A program made the translations under genes and the position numbers. The notes under the pieces are model-generated. The model worked only from the letters and a program-made list of their open reading frames with translations. It did not search any database and was not told where the DNA came from. A stretch of DNA of 64,000 bases from Azolla caroliniana (Eukaryota > Polypodiophyta), in NCBI GenBank assembly GCA_043228905.1, contig JBHGNT010000016.1, positions 8,184,001 to 8,248,000 on the forward strand. The letters run 5' to 3'. Below, piece after piece: positions 11,537 to 22,003 of this stretch. Each line of letters starts with the position of its first letter. The first letter of the stretch is position 1.

Positions 11537-12658
11537 TTACCCTTCATCCTCCAGATCGCCATTCACTCCGAACCGGTCGTCCTCGCTATTCATGTCGTCT
11601 GGGTTCAGTTCATCCTCGTGCCGCATTTTGAATGCTTTGATCCTTTTCCCAGCCACCAGTACTGCCATCCTCATCCCGTCGAGCTCCACAAGATGGTAGG
11701 TCCCATTGTTGTTGGCGCTTGTCACCACGTAAGGCCCGAACCACCTCCTTGCAAATTTCCGCATCGCCTTGTGCTAGTTGTCGAGGCTTGCATCATATAC
11801 CAGAACCCAGTCCCCTTCCTCAATTTTCTTTGACCTTAGTCAGTGGGTCCGGTCGAATCGTCCCTTGTTCTTTACCGTCGCGGCCTGTTGCTTTTCCGCG
11901 GCTAGTTCCACATCCTTCGGTCTTTGCAAGAGTTGTCAGATCCGCACCGCTAACAGCTCCTCCCAGCTCATCTCGTCTCCCCAATCCACTGTGGCCCATG
12001 AGGAGATCGTTCACTCCATCGGCATGACCGACTTCTGCCCGTACATAAGCTCCGTTGGCATGAACCCAATTACCAAACTGTGCGTAGTTCGGTCGGCCCA
12101 CAACGCATAGGGTAAGAGCCGCGGCCAGTTTCCGACTTGGCCTCCACATGCCCGCACTAAGGCTTTGACGATCGGCCCGGGTCCGCGTTCCACGTTCCCG
12201 TTCGCCTCTACATTGTACGTCATGGTGAGCGAGAGTTTAACCCCTAGCTGGTCAAACAGCTCTTCAGCCTCTTGTGCATCCAGTTCTCCACGGTCGGCTA
12301 CGATCTTTCCTACGCACCCGTACTGGCATACCACTTCTTCGATCAGAAATCAACACACGACCGCGGTTGTTTTGTTTTGCAACGCTTGGCCTTCCACCTG
12401 GTTCGTCAGGTCCTCTCGAGCCAGCACCAGATATCGCATCTGCCTGACCCACATCGAAATCATCACCAGATCCACCATCCATTTGAAGTGGACGGTCGGA
12501 GGGTAGGTCGGGTGGAGCTCATCCCGATGTCGGACTATGGAGTGCATCTGACAGCTTTCGCAAGCTATCACGAAGCAATGCACATCCCGGTATAGTGCCG
12601 GCCACCAGTACTTCCCCTTCAGCTTCTCGAATGTGGCCCACGTCCCACGGTGTCCGGC
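11537..12658 (-). pseudogene. N1 integrase region
   Basis: Follows the reverse transcriptase/RNase H frame. Near 12650-12550 the zinc-binding segment shows AGHRGTW and CFVIACESCQMHS. The core has HFKWMVDLVMI (about 12490) and VGKIVADRGE (12300), then ANGNVERG...VKALVRACG and GNWPRLLPYALWADR (12334-12011). The C-terminal part at 11764-11537 reads ARRWFGPYVV...YHLVELDG, a typical integrase tail. No clear chromodomain is visible. Frames change at about 12350, 12010 and 11820, so it is not translatable as one protein. Confidence 0.8.
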
Positions 12659-14701
12659 CTAGGGACTCTCGTGGTACGCCGTCAGCAGTTCCTCCTGTTC
12701 CTCTTTCTTCGCCACAACCCGGAGTGGGATGTCGTTTCTCTTCTTCGGGTGCTTCCATATGCACCCATCCCGTAGGAAGAATTGGTATGCTTTCTTCCGA
12801 ATCCGGTTGGTCTCTTCCTTCATCCACGCCACATCCGGTATCATTGTCTTTAGGAACCTGCCGATCTGTAGCCACTCCCGGTCGTACTTGCTCTCATCGA
12901 ACTCGTTAAGCACCGGAGTGCTCCCCTTCCTTGTTGCTACGTAAGCCGTCTCGAAGAAGTCCACGCCGACTTCTTCGTCCTCCGAAACCATGTTGTCATC
13001 ATCATTGAATCTCACCCTCGAAAGCATGTCGGCCATGGCGTTGTCCTTTCTGGAAATGTGTCGTATTTCCGGATTCAGGGACTTGATGTACGCTATCCAC
13101 CTGAGCATTGCCAGGTCCGGCGTCATGCATCCGGAAACCATACCGAGAAGCGGCAGGTAGTCCGTCTCAATTATCACCTCCGTCCCGATTAGGTAGTCCT
13201 TGTCGGCCTTGACCGCCGAAACGATACCCCAGAGTTCGCGTTTAACTTGGGCGTACCCTCGTTGTCGTTCACTAAGGACTTTCGCGCCGAACCGGATGGG
13301 GAACCTCGTGCTATTATAATCCTCTTGGTTGATCACCCATCCGATTCTGGTCGGACTCGTGTCTACGGTCACGTAAACCGGAATGTCTTTACCGTAGACC
13401 GCTTTCCGGAGTGCCGGTGCCGCAGCAAGTGCTTCTTTCATTTTCCGGACCGACTCCGTATGCTCCTCTCTCCACTCGAATTTACGCCCTTTCTTCAGCA
13501 ATCCATAGAGCGGCTCCACAACATGGGCGTAATGTGGGATCCAGATATGGTAGAATGCGCATGTTCCCAAGAATCTCCAGACTTCCGTGACCGAATTGCA
13601 GTCACGCTTCATCACAGAGATGGCCTCTACCTTGGCCGGCGATGGTTTCCGACCGAATGGCCCGCATAGGTGCCCGAAGTCCATGACCTTTGATTGCCCG
13701 AAGGCTGATTTTTCCCCGAAGAAGGTGAGCCTCACGCCCTCTAGTCTTTGCATCACCTTCTCGCAATCATCGACATGATCCGCCACGAATTTCCGGCATC
13801 CGTCTGGTCCGATTGTCTCGTCCTTATCCTCCACCGGGCATCCTTTGATCGGGATGTCGTCTAAGAATGACATGGTGATGTCTGGGATACAATCCCTTAG
13901 CACTTTGTTCATTGCGTTCACCATGTGGGCTACCCAGTTCGTCCCTCCTTGCGGAAGGGTACACATCCGTACTAGGCCGAGAGGAGTCCGCATTGTCGTA
14001 ATGTCCCTACTCTCCACGGTTAGCTGAAACTGATCGTATCCCGAGTACAGATCACCGACCGAGTACATTGACCTTCCGGCGAAAGCCTCCGCGAACTCGT
14101 CTATGGTCGGTCCTATTCCTGCGTTCCGAATGGTCACCTTGTTGACCGGTTGCAGGTCCTAAATGAAGCGCAACGTGCCATTCTTCTTGGGCATGGTAAA
14201 CCACCGATTAGAATACGGGGCACTCGACGGTTCGAGGATGCCTATATCCACCTTCTGTTTCGGCAGCTCCATCAGCTTCGGGATGTGAGCTCTAGGTACT
14301 GGAATCGGTTTGAGATTCCACGGTACATGCGGTACCGTGAAGATCACCATCGGCTCCACAATCGTCGGGTCTACGCACCCGATCTCCTCCGGCGAGAATG
14401 CGAAGGCCTTTCTGTGCCTCCCGAGCATTCTCCAAAACCAGTCCTCCTCCGCCAGTAATAGAAAGCCACCCCCACCGACCTTGAGCTCTCGTAGCGTTAT
14501 GTCGGTGAACCGGTGTCCTATGCTAGCCGGATCTTGTAAACTTGGGTCCAACGCGACCCCTTTCATCTGTAACTCGATGCCTTCCGGCAAGGGTGCCGCG
14601 ACTGGCCTCACCTTCCGGTCCATAGTCTTGTACTTCGTGTCCACTCGGGCCGTCCGATCCGACTCGAGTCCTCTACGAAAGTCGGCGATGACTTCATACA
14701 T
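12659..14701 (-). pseudogene. N1 reverse transcriptase and RNase H
   Basis: A single long frame on the minus strand broken only by a TAG at 14159-14161 (…TLRFI*DLQPVNKVTIRN, where Gln is expected) and ended by a TAG at 12659 where Trp is expected (HESP*AGHRG). Features: WFTMPKKNGTLRF, then VGDLYSGYDQFQL, catalytic SFLDDIPIKG instead of the usual YxDD, FLGTCAFYHIWIPHYA, and the RNase H core VYVTVDTSP...WVINQED, ELWGIVSAV, IETDYLPL. The FLDD and surrounding wording mark a lineage distinct from chromoviruses such as G1/G2. Only point mutations separate this copy from an open frame. Confidence 0.85.
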
Positions 14702-15260
14702 CTTTTCTGAACATACCAGAATCTTCTAGTCTTCACTAAGGCCCTCTCCGAACACGTCCCGTAGCTTCCCCAAGGTGTTGTCGAAAGAGACCGCCTCCAC
14801 GGCTCCGTTGATTTCCTCTCCGGGGCCGAGGACTCCACATGCCCTAAGTCGCTCTTCTGCCCGCTTCTTCTCCCAGCCAACGACGCCGGTTATTGTACAA
14901 CCTCTGCCATCGAAGAACCAAAACTTCCTACCTATGGTACAAGTTTTCTTCCCTATAGTACATATGTGGGGTTTTCTCGGGGTGTCTGGATCGCGGCCCC
15001 ACGCCTTGATAGCCCTTTCTAAAAATACCCTCGGCTTTCACCGCCGAGGGTCTCTCGGTTTCATTCATGGTTTGGTCATACCGTCAGAAATTGGACAGAG
15101 CGACGCCCGTCCTGGCTCTTGACTCGCGAGTATGCTGAACCGTTGTCCAACACCTTCATCTCCATTCGTGCTGCTATGATGTACGGTTCCCCAAGTATCA
15201 CCGGATGCGAGGATGTCTCCTACACAAAGAAGTGTTGATCGATCTCGACATCACCGATTT
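14702..15260 (-). pseudogene. N1 protease-to-polymerase linker
   Basis: Weakly conserved region between the protease frame and the polymerase. Frames are broken, and I see no separate domain. The 14880-14608 minus frame overlaps it but looks like a shadow. Confidence 0.4.
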
Positions 15261-16025
15261 TCACTCGTACATTCGGGAGGCTCCGTGTAGCTCCCCTGTG
15301 GCATGCATCGCCGCCCGTATTTTCCACCCGTGCTTGGTGTTGATCGGCCACTTGCCCTTCTTGTAAAAGTCCATGGACATCAGGTTGATTTCCGAACCGT
15401 GGTCTACCAACGCCACCACCGGCTCGTGGACATCTTCGATCTTAACGGGGGTCTCTATAGTGGCTCTGGCCCAATGTAGCCTCGAATAGTGGCTTTCTGC
15501 CAACTCGTCTTCTAGGGCCATGTCTTCTAGGTGCGTCATTCGCACCTCCACCGGCTTCTCCGGCTCTAGCTCCGGCTCTGTCGAAAGCCTTTTTCGCTTC
15601 ACCAAGTCTACGATGGAGTCGTGGAACTCCTTCTTGGCGATCCCGAGCACTTCCCTCAGCGACAGTTCCACTTTGTTGTCGTGGATCCGTTCCTCCAGGA
15701 CCTTTTGTAGGTTCGTGGTCCTTTCGATCTCCGTGCTCAACCGGTAACCGGCCTTCTTGGCTTTATCCGGTGCGTCGGGTGCACCGGCGTCATTCTGCCT
15801 CAGCCCGAACTGGGTCTCATACCGTTGTGAGGGTCCAGCCCCTCTGGTTTCTCCCGCACGCTTCTCTTCCATCAGAACCTCGTAGTTCTGACACGGGGCT
15901 TCTACGAAGCCCGTCTTTTTTTCGACCAGGTCACTCCACCCGGTTACCTCCTGGACCCGTCTTTCCACGCGGTCCGCTTCCTCTTTCCTCAATCGTACGT
16001 TGACGAGGCCTTCTAGCATCAACAA
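15261..16025 (-). pseudogene. N1 gag-protease segment
   Basis: 254-codon minus-strand frame. The N-terminal two thirds is charged, helical linker (many Glu/Arg/Lys). The C-terminal third carries the aspartic protease motif VVALVDHGSEINLMS (about 15425-15380), in which the usual DTGS/DSGS is DHGS, followed by YKKGKWPINTKHGWKIRA. DHGSE may be lineage-typical rather than a mutation. The frame begins directly after the stop ending the zinc-knuckle frame (16026). Confidence 0.7.
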
Positions 16026-17181
16026 TTAGAACCCGGAGTCCTTCGTCTTCCGGACTTCGTCGCTCCCGACCCGGATTCCTGCCGACGCCGAGTAGTGGAC
16101 AGTCTTCGCATGGCGAGCTGCCACTTCTTCCATCAGTCGCTTCATTCCCCCTCGTCCGACGTTCTGTTCCAGGGCCCTCCTGGTTTCACTAGCGTGTACC
16201 CGCCTGTTCCACAGGTACACCACGTTAGACCTTATCTCTTCAGCGAAATCCCTGCAGTCCTTCTCGGCGTGACCGACCACGTCGCATCAGAAGCACCGAT
16301 GCCTGGTTGGAGGCCTTTGGTCGCGGGCTTGTTCGCCGCCATCCCTCCATGCCTGTGCAATCTGGAGGTCCCTTACCATCTGAGTCAGCTCCTCCAGAGC
16401 CGCACCTCCGGACGGACCCTTGGCCACGCCGGTCGAAGTCGAGCCCGTCTCGAGCCAATCTTGGGTCTACTCCCTTCGCGCCGGTGGGGGTACCTTGAGC
16501 TTCCTTGCCGCAACAGAGCCTGCCCCCGTCGAGCCTTTATCAACCCATTCTCATCGTTTGTCGAAATGGCCGCAGACTCTCTTCACCACGGCCCAGTCAG
16601 CCGTTAGCCAGTCGGCGGTCTCCAGCAGGAGGCCCACTTGCTCCCGGTCCCTCACGTCCACCGATTTAACGAACAATAGGACACGGCTTGTGTCCAGTAT
16701 GGTTCAGTCCAGCGCCGAAAGACACGCGAAGCGTTCTTCAAACTGCTGGAGGAGCATCGACGCGTTTCTCCCCTTTTCGGGGGTCTCCACCCATTCCATG
16801 AAGTCTCGCTTCGATAGCCGAAGCGCGTCATCAAGCCTGTATTTCTCAAGGAGCCAACCTTCGAACTCTTCCTAGGTCCAGATCTCAGTCCATACCTCGA
16901 GCACCTCCGCATGGATGCCCGCCCGGCATTGCCACCCGAGGGAATCCAACCAGTCGCCTGTCCTCCAGAATGTCCCTCATCACCATTTCGGCTCAGTAGG
17001 CCTCCAAATAGCTCGTGGCTTCCTTTCCACCGAACTGGCCTATCGTGCCAACGATCGCTTCAATGGCCCTATCGAGGGCGCCTATGCCTTCGCACGCACT
17101 CACTATCCGATCCACAGCTGAAGCCATGGCTTCTGCAAGCTCCGATCCCCTCATCTTTCTATTCCTCTGCCGCCTTTTCAC
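16026..17181 (-). pseudogene. N1 gag with zinc knuckle
   Basis: Starts with about 60 residues rich in charged and helical sequence (RIVSACEGIGALDRAIEAI, QFGGKEATSYLEAY), which resembles the start of the N3 gag. It continues through broken frames to a CCHC knuckle at about 16297-16256 (C-x2-C-x4-H-x4-C, VGHAEKDC), where the residue before the second Cys is a TGA stop in place of Trp. Multiple frame changes lie between 16280 and 16990. Confidence 0.65.
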
Positions 17182-17194
17182 GTCGGGTTCACCA
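17177..17194 (-). other. N1 primer binding site
   Basis: Minus strand TGGTGAACCCGACGTGAA, four bases inside the 5' LTR. It starts with TGG, complementary to a tRNA CCA end. N3 has almost the same site (TGGTGAACCTAACGTGAA). The primer tRNA was not identified; it is not the common initiator-Met site. Confidence 0.7.
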
Positions 17195-17198
17195 AATA

Positions 17199-17851
17199 TG
17201 TCATGTTATTACACGCATGCGTGTAGAACGAGGTGGGACCACGGGGGTCTTGGACCGAGGAACAAGAGAGAAAGAGGGGAGCAAGAAAGACAACGGTCGT
17301 GCTTCGCACACACACAAATACACAGAAACCGCAACCGATTGAAACAAGATGAATGTGTGTATGTATATATATATATCATATGAAAGGGGTTACAACCGGC
17401 GGGCCGGTGAGCGACAAGCTCTGACGGCGACATGCACACACGCACGAGATGGAAACTCTGTTGGAAGCACTCGGGTGTTCCGCGGAGCAGAGTCAGCCTC
17501 CCGAAAACCTGCACATCACAAATACAGAGAAAGACGGAGAAGAAGAGCTCGCTCCTAGTCCAACAGCACTTCGTCCTTGACCAAAGCGATCTCTTTTACG
17601 ATTCCTCTCCCTCTCTTTTATAGCCCAAGGAGGGAGGCCGTTACAACCCGTTACATCATCTTTATTCTCTGTCCTTTCGGATAGAGATATGCCTCGATTT
17701 CCTACCTATCAAATCTGTGTGACCTAGGATATTCACATCAGCCGACTTGTAGCTAAATATGTACATTACAACAAAACTTGTGCACGCATGTAAGGGCCGG
17801 TTCGCGCACATTATTCTCCCATTCAGCCTAGGGACGGTTTTCTCCACGACA
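17199..17851 (-). repeat. N1 5' LTR
   Basis: 653 bp, plus-strand ends TGTCATG...CACGACA. It pairs with 10813-11463. Differences between the two LTRs are scattered substitutions of a few percent by eye. Confidence 0.85.
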
Positions 17852-18389
17852 ACGTAATGATGTCAAGGATTTACTCTTAACTTTCCCCGAAGAGCCAAAG
17901 TCGTTGACAAAAGCAATCAGTCGCATGGTGCGATGCGATAACCGCCTTTTCGAACGACGTTCGAAGAGTCAATTCCAGATGCCGAGGACAAGATCAAAGC
18001 CCACTTACGCCTTAGTTGTAGCAGAACCTTTTCCAAGGGAGTCATATAATGTGTCTCCATCAAATATTCCAACTCCGATGGAAATCGACACCACACGTCG
18101 TCACGGACCATTATCGGAAGAGGAAAAGCAGCGACGCCGAGCAAATCAACTACATATGTCTCTATTGCGTTGGACCAGGGCATATTGCGGTAAACTATCC
18201 CCATAGGCCAAGAAGACGGGTAAACCAAATAGTCGCTAGTTCTAATTGTACTAAACCCGAGTCTATTTCAGTAGGAATATCTGATAGTCCTAATAGTAAT
18301 AATAGCCCAAGACTTTCAAACAAATTTGAAATCCTTAGTCAACTAGAAGAAGAGTTAAACGATTAAGTCCAGCCAAAATAGGAGATGTT

Positions 18390-18719
18390 TGGTTGGACAA
18401 CCCTAGATCTGCGCAACCCATTAGTGTTTCCATTTCCTCTAAGCAAGTTAGCAATGTGTTCTTAGCTCAAGTAATGGTTAGTACTAAAAGTATTCCTCCA
18501 GTACATGTTTGCCCAGCATCAATAGTAGTTATTGATGGTCGTCCCATTGATTCCGGAAAAATTGTAGAAGAGTTAGAGCCAATTCAGGTTGTCCTAGATA
18601 ACTTAGTGTGTGTAGTATCATTTAATATAATTAGTAGTCCAGAACATCCAATTATCTTGGGATTACCATGGTTCGAATTACATAACCCAAACATATATTG
18701 GAGAGCAAGAGAAATCTAG
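18390..18719 (+). pseudogene. G1 protease region
   Basis: Aligns with G2 37205-36852: SISSKQVSNVFLAQVMVST, VVIDGRPIDSG and [19 protein letters not shown]. The segment carrying the catalytic DSGA (present in G2) is deleted between HVC and PASI, so this copy cannot cleave its polyprotein. Confidence 0.75.
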
Positions 18720-19628
18720 GGATCTACTCATAGGATTGCAACCATTTCGCTACGTCAATTGCGTGTGAAAGGACGCAAGGAAGTAGTGTTTTTCTTCGCA
18801 ATATCAGTAAAACCTTCCGACACCACTAAAGAGGAATCCACAGTTCAACTTCCAAAGAAGCATCGTCATTATGCCAATGTGTTCAATAAGGTACAAGCTA
18901 ATACGCTTCATCACCACCGACCGTATGATTGCCCCATTGATTTACAACCGGGAAAAGAGCCACCATGGGACCCGATCTATAGCTTGTCACCAACCAAGCT
19001 AGAAGTCCTTCGAGCCTATATAGAGGAGAATTTGGCAAACGAGTTTATTCGAAATTCGAAATCTCCAGCCGGCGCACCCATTTTCTTTGTCAAGAAAAAG
19101 GATGGATCACTTCGTCTCGTCGTAGATTATCGTGGCTTGAATAAGGTCACCATCAAGAATAGGTATGCACTCCCCCTTATCTCAAGTCTTTTAGAACAAA
19201 TCAATGGTGCAAGGTTCTTCACAAAGATTGACTTACGAGGAGCATATAACCTCGTACGAATCCGACCAGGAGATGAATGGAAGACCGTGTTTCGCACCAG
19301 ATATGGGCACTTTGAGTATACGGTCATGCCATTCGGTCTCACTAATGCACCAGCAATCTTCCAGCACATGGCAAATGATATATTCCTAGATCTCTTGGAT
19401 GTTTGTTTGATCATCTATTTGGATGATCTACTGGTTTATTCGAAGACTCAAGAAGAGCATGATTCTCATGTACTGTTAGTACTAAAACGGCTTCGAGAAC
19501 ATAGTCTTTATGCAAAACTAGAAAAATGTTGTTTCGAGTGCAACCAGGTGGAATTTTTGGGCTATGTCATCTCCTCAGAAGGTATCTCTATGGATCCAGC
19601 TAAGGTCAAAACTGTGATAGAGTGGTAG
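18720..19628 (+). pseudogene. G1 reverse transcriptase
   Basis: Open from 18759 to a TAG at 19626-19628 where G2 has Gln (VEW*TPRS). Contains [36 protein letters not shown], the palm motif [30 protein letters not shown] and catalytic IIYLDDLLVYSK. All polymerase motifs are intact in this stretch, about 290 codons, but the protein would stop before the connection and RNase H domains. Confidence 0.85.
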
Positions 19629-21714
19629 ACTCCACGTTCATTGCAAGATGTGCAATGCTTTTTAGGCTTTGCCAATTTTTACCGCAAGTTTATACAAGAT
19701 TACTCAAAGCTTATTCTGCCTCTCACACAACTTACCAAGAAGGGACAATCATTTGTTTGGTCTAAATAAGCGGACATGCCTTTTGAGAGTCTTAAGAAGG
19801 CATTGACATCAGCGCCTATTCTAGCTCATGTTGATCCGGAAAAACCTTTCATCATTGAGGTAGACGTGTCGGATTTCGCCTTGGGTAGCATTTTTTCACA
19901 ACAAGACGATGATGAAAACAATATCTTTTGTATTACAATATATAGTCTAATAGTAAGGACTTGACCTGTGTAACATAAGGTCTTGGGTTCGAATCTTGCC
20001 ATATCTTATGGCTTTTCACTCATGCTAATTTGACGTCGTTGAAATCAACTATGAAATTCACGATAAAGAGCTATTAGCAATAGTGGACACTTTTACGCAA
20101 TGGAGGCCATTTTTAGAGGGATCTTTTCATCAAGTCACCGTATTCAATTATCACAAAAATCTTGCCTACTTCTAGAATGCTCGTGTATTAAATCGACGTC
20201 AAGCTTGTCGGGCCCAATTCCTCACTCGCTTCGACTTCAAAATTACATATCGTTCTGGGAAGCAGTAAGGGAAGGTTGACACGTTATCGCGGCGCTCATA
20301 TCTAGCACTGCATCCCGATGAGCCAGCATTCGATAACCAAAAGTAAGTAATCCTGGGACCAGCACGACTGCAATCAACGCGGGTTTTCGATATGCCATTG
20401 GATTCCCACATTATTGATACCATACGTGAGAACTTGAAGACAGATGCTTTCGCTCAAGCCATTCTAGGACAAATTGATCCCTCTCGGGCATCTTGTTCAT
20501 AGTCGCAACAACCAGGTACGGATTATCGAAAATACAAATGTCATGATGGATTACTATTCTTTAAGAAGCTCTTGTATGTTCCTAATGGTTCTTGTCACCT
20601 TCGAGTAGTCCAAAATTGTCATGACACATATACAACTGGGCATTTTGGTAGTACTAAAACGTTAGATTTAGTACAACGATCATTCTGGTGTCCCCATATG
20701 CGACGATTTGTTGAAGATTATGTTCGGACATGTGATACATGTTGCAGAGCAAAGATGCCAAGACATCATCCATATGGTTTATTGGAACCATTACCAATTC
20801 CAAACAAGCCGTGGCAATCCATTGCTCTAGATTTCATCATAGATCTTCTAGTTTCTAAGGGATTCAACGCGATCTTAACAGTAGTAGATCGATATACGAA
20901 GATGGCCCATTTCCTACCATGTACTAAGGAAATCACTAGTGAAGAAACCGCCAAAACTGTCATGCGTGAGGTATGTCGACATCATGGACTCCCCAATAGT
21001 ATCATTAGCGACTGTGGACCCAGTTCATCTCGAAATTCTGGAAGCACCTCTTCAAAATACTCAAGGTCACTTGTAACCTCTCCTCCGGCTACCACCCGCA
21101 AACAGACAAACAAGCAGAACGAACAAATCAAACGTTGGAACACTATCTTTGGTGTTTTTTAAGCTATCACCAAGATGACTGGGCAGATATTCTCCACTTC
21201 GCCAAATTTGCGTATAATAACTCTGTCCACTCATCGACTAAGGTTACACCATTTTATGCTTATACGGGCTATCATCCCCGGTGGTTTGTATTCGAAACTC
21301 CGGAGTTACCCACAAATCCTTGTGCAGAGGATCGTTTGGAGCTGTTACGCAAGATACATGCGGATTTATCTACTCATTTACAACAAGCTCAACAAACACA
21401 TAAGGATTATGCGGATCGTTATCGGGTTCCATCCCGTTTTAACATTGGAGATCGGGTATGGCTATTACGCCGACACATCAAGACTACTCACCCATGCGAT
21501 AAATTGGATTATCGGGGACTGGGTTCTTTCCCTATTATCGGGAAAAAATAATGATGTCGCTTTTTGTCTCGATCTACCTCCTCAACTATGGATACATCCG
21601 ATATTTCATAGTTCTCTTCTAGAACCCTATCAGGAGAACACTATCCCAGGTCGTATCAAACCACCTCCACCTCCGATCGAGCTTGAAGATGGACCTAAGT
21701 ACGAGGTTGCCGCC
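19629..21714 (+). pseudogene. G1 RNase H and integrase
   Basis: Carries the RNase H part ([12 protein letters not shown] near 20040, FKITYRSGK) and integrase: zinc-binding HDTYTTGHFGSTKT...CDTCCRAK (20620-20760), core ALDFIIDLL...VDRYTKMAHF, HGLPNSIISDCGP (SDRG changed to SDCG). Stops at 20173, 20266, 20344 and 20500 each fall where G2 has Gln. A tRNA-like block replaces about 10-13 coding bases at 19918-20008. The frame ends at EVAAI, where sequence jumps into the LTR; the chromodomain is lost. Confidence 0.8.
19918..20008 (+). other. tRNA-like module inserted in G1 RNase H coding region
   Basis: Between the G2-equivalent SQQGNDEK and VAFHSRKF, G1 carries ~90 bases absent from G2: A-box-like TAGTCTAATAGTAAGGAC (from 19943) and B-box GGGTTCGAATC (from 19985). 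The whole block matches the antisense start of the G LTRs, from GATATCTTT to GCCATATC. This is either a copied LTR end (template switch or gene conversion) or a mobile tRNA-derived unit also present in the LTR. Confidence 0.7.
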
Positions 21715-21855
21715 ATCTTCAGGAGTACTCCTGAAAACACTATAAAAGGAGGCACAAGGCATTATTTCGAACCAAATCGATTCAACGCCGGTCTTAAGCC
21801 TCATAGCTATTCTTGTACTTACTCTTCATATAATATAATATATCTGTTGTTATCA

Positions 21856-21907
<52 letters not shown>

Positions 21908-22003
21908 TCTCTCGTGAGTTCTACGCTCTTTTTTCTCTCTTAGTACTAATTCGCATCTTTTAGTACTAATTCCCTCTCTCTCTTAGTATTGTTTCTGCCA
22001 GCT
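21715..22003 (+). repeat. G1 3' LTR, 5' part deleted
   Basis: Starts abruptly at TTCAGGAGTACTCCTGAAAA and runs to GTATTGTTTCTG. It has the TATA box, AAATCGATTCAA at the predicted transcript start, and a long (CT)n run (21861-21904). The last bases (expected TTGACA) are altered to CTGCCA at the join with copia C2, so the end may be truncated. Confidence 0.8.

Larger units (their letters stand above)
10813..17851 (-). mobile_element. Ty3-type LTR retrotransposon N1
   Basis: 7.04-kb element on the minus strand with two 651/653-bp LTRs. It sits in G1 gag with ACGT on both sides (10809-10812, 17852-17855). Order from the 5' LTR at the right: PBS, gag with zinc knuckle, aspartic protease, reverse transcriptase/RNase H, integrase, polypurine tract, 3' LTR. 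Gene order (RT before integrase) shows Ty3/gypsy type. The polymerase lineage differs clearly from G1/G2: FLDD replaces YLDD, and the protease reads DHGSE. The sequence is GC-richer than its surroundings. Several single-base stops make it defective, but all domains are present. Confidence 0.85.
10181..18365 (+). pseudogene. G1 gag, split by N1
   Basis: The 5' part (10181-10812) aligns with the intact G2 gag: coiled-coil N-terminus (QQITLEKQQHGELTLRVQ), then KFDGTRSQFRGFLNQV and NKFEEFISEFKACFGDTDS. The 3' part resumes at 17856 with NDVKDLLLTFPEEPKSLTKA and ends at 18365 with SQLEEELND. Stops occur at about 10199 (ninth codon region) and 10528, and the zinc knuckle near 18150 is out of frame. 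The break point CTACGT|AATGAT defines the N1 insertion. Confidence 0.8.
9658..22003 (+). mobile_element. Ty3/gypsy element G1 (chromovirus-like), interrupted by N1
   Basis: Plus-strand element of the same family as G2. Order: 5' LTR (9658-10109), gag (10181-10812, continued 17856-18365), protease (18390-18719), reverse transcriptase (18759-19628), RNase H/integrase (19629-21714), truncated 3' LTR (21715-22003). N1 (10813-17851) lies inside gag. The chromodomain and the first ~310 bp of the 3' LTR are deleted at 21714/21715. Many stops correspond to Gln codons in G2. The outer flanks do not match each other, so the element has been rearranged since it inserted. Confidence 0.85.

Noticed and set aside
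15520-16607. Plus-strand frames of 75-170 codons opposite N1 gag/protease
   Set aside because: Shadows of the GC-rich minus-strand coding region.
10813-17851. Horizontal transfer of N1 from a fungus
   Set aside because: FLDD and the high GC are unusual, but without a phylogeny there is no basis for a transfer claim.
21175-21963. 262-codon plus frame in G1
   Set aside because: Runs in the wrong frame over integrase and then into the CT microsatellite of the LTR.
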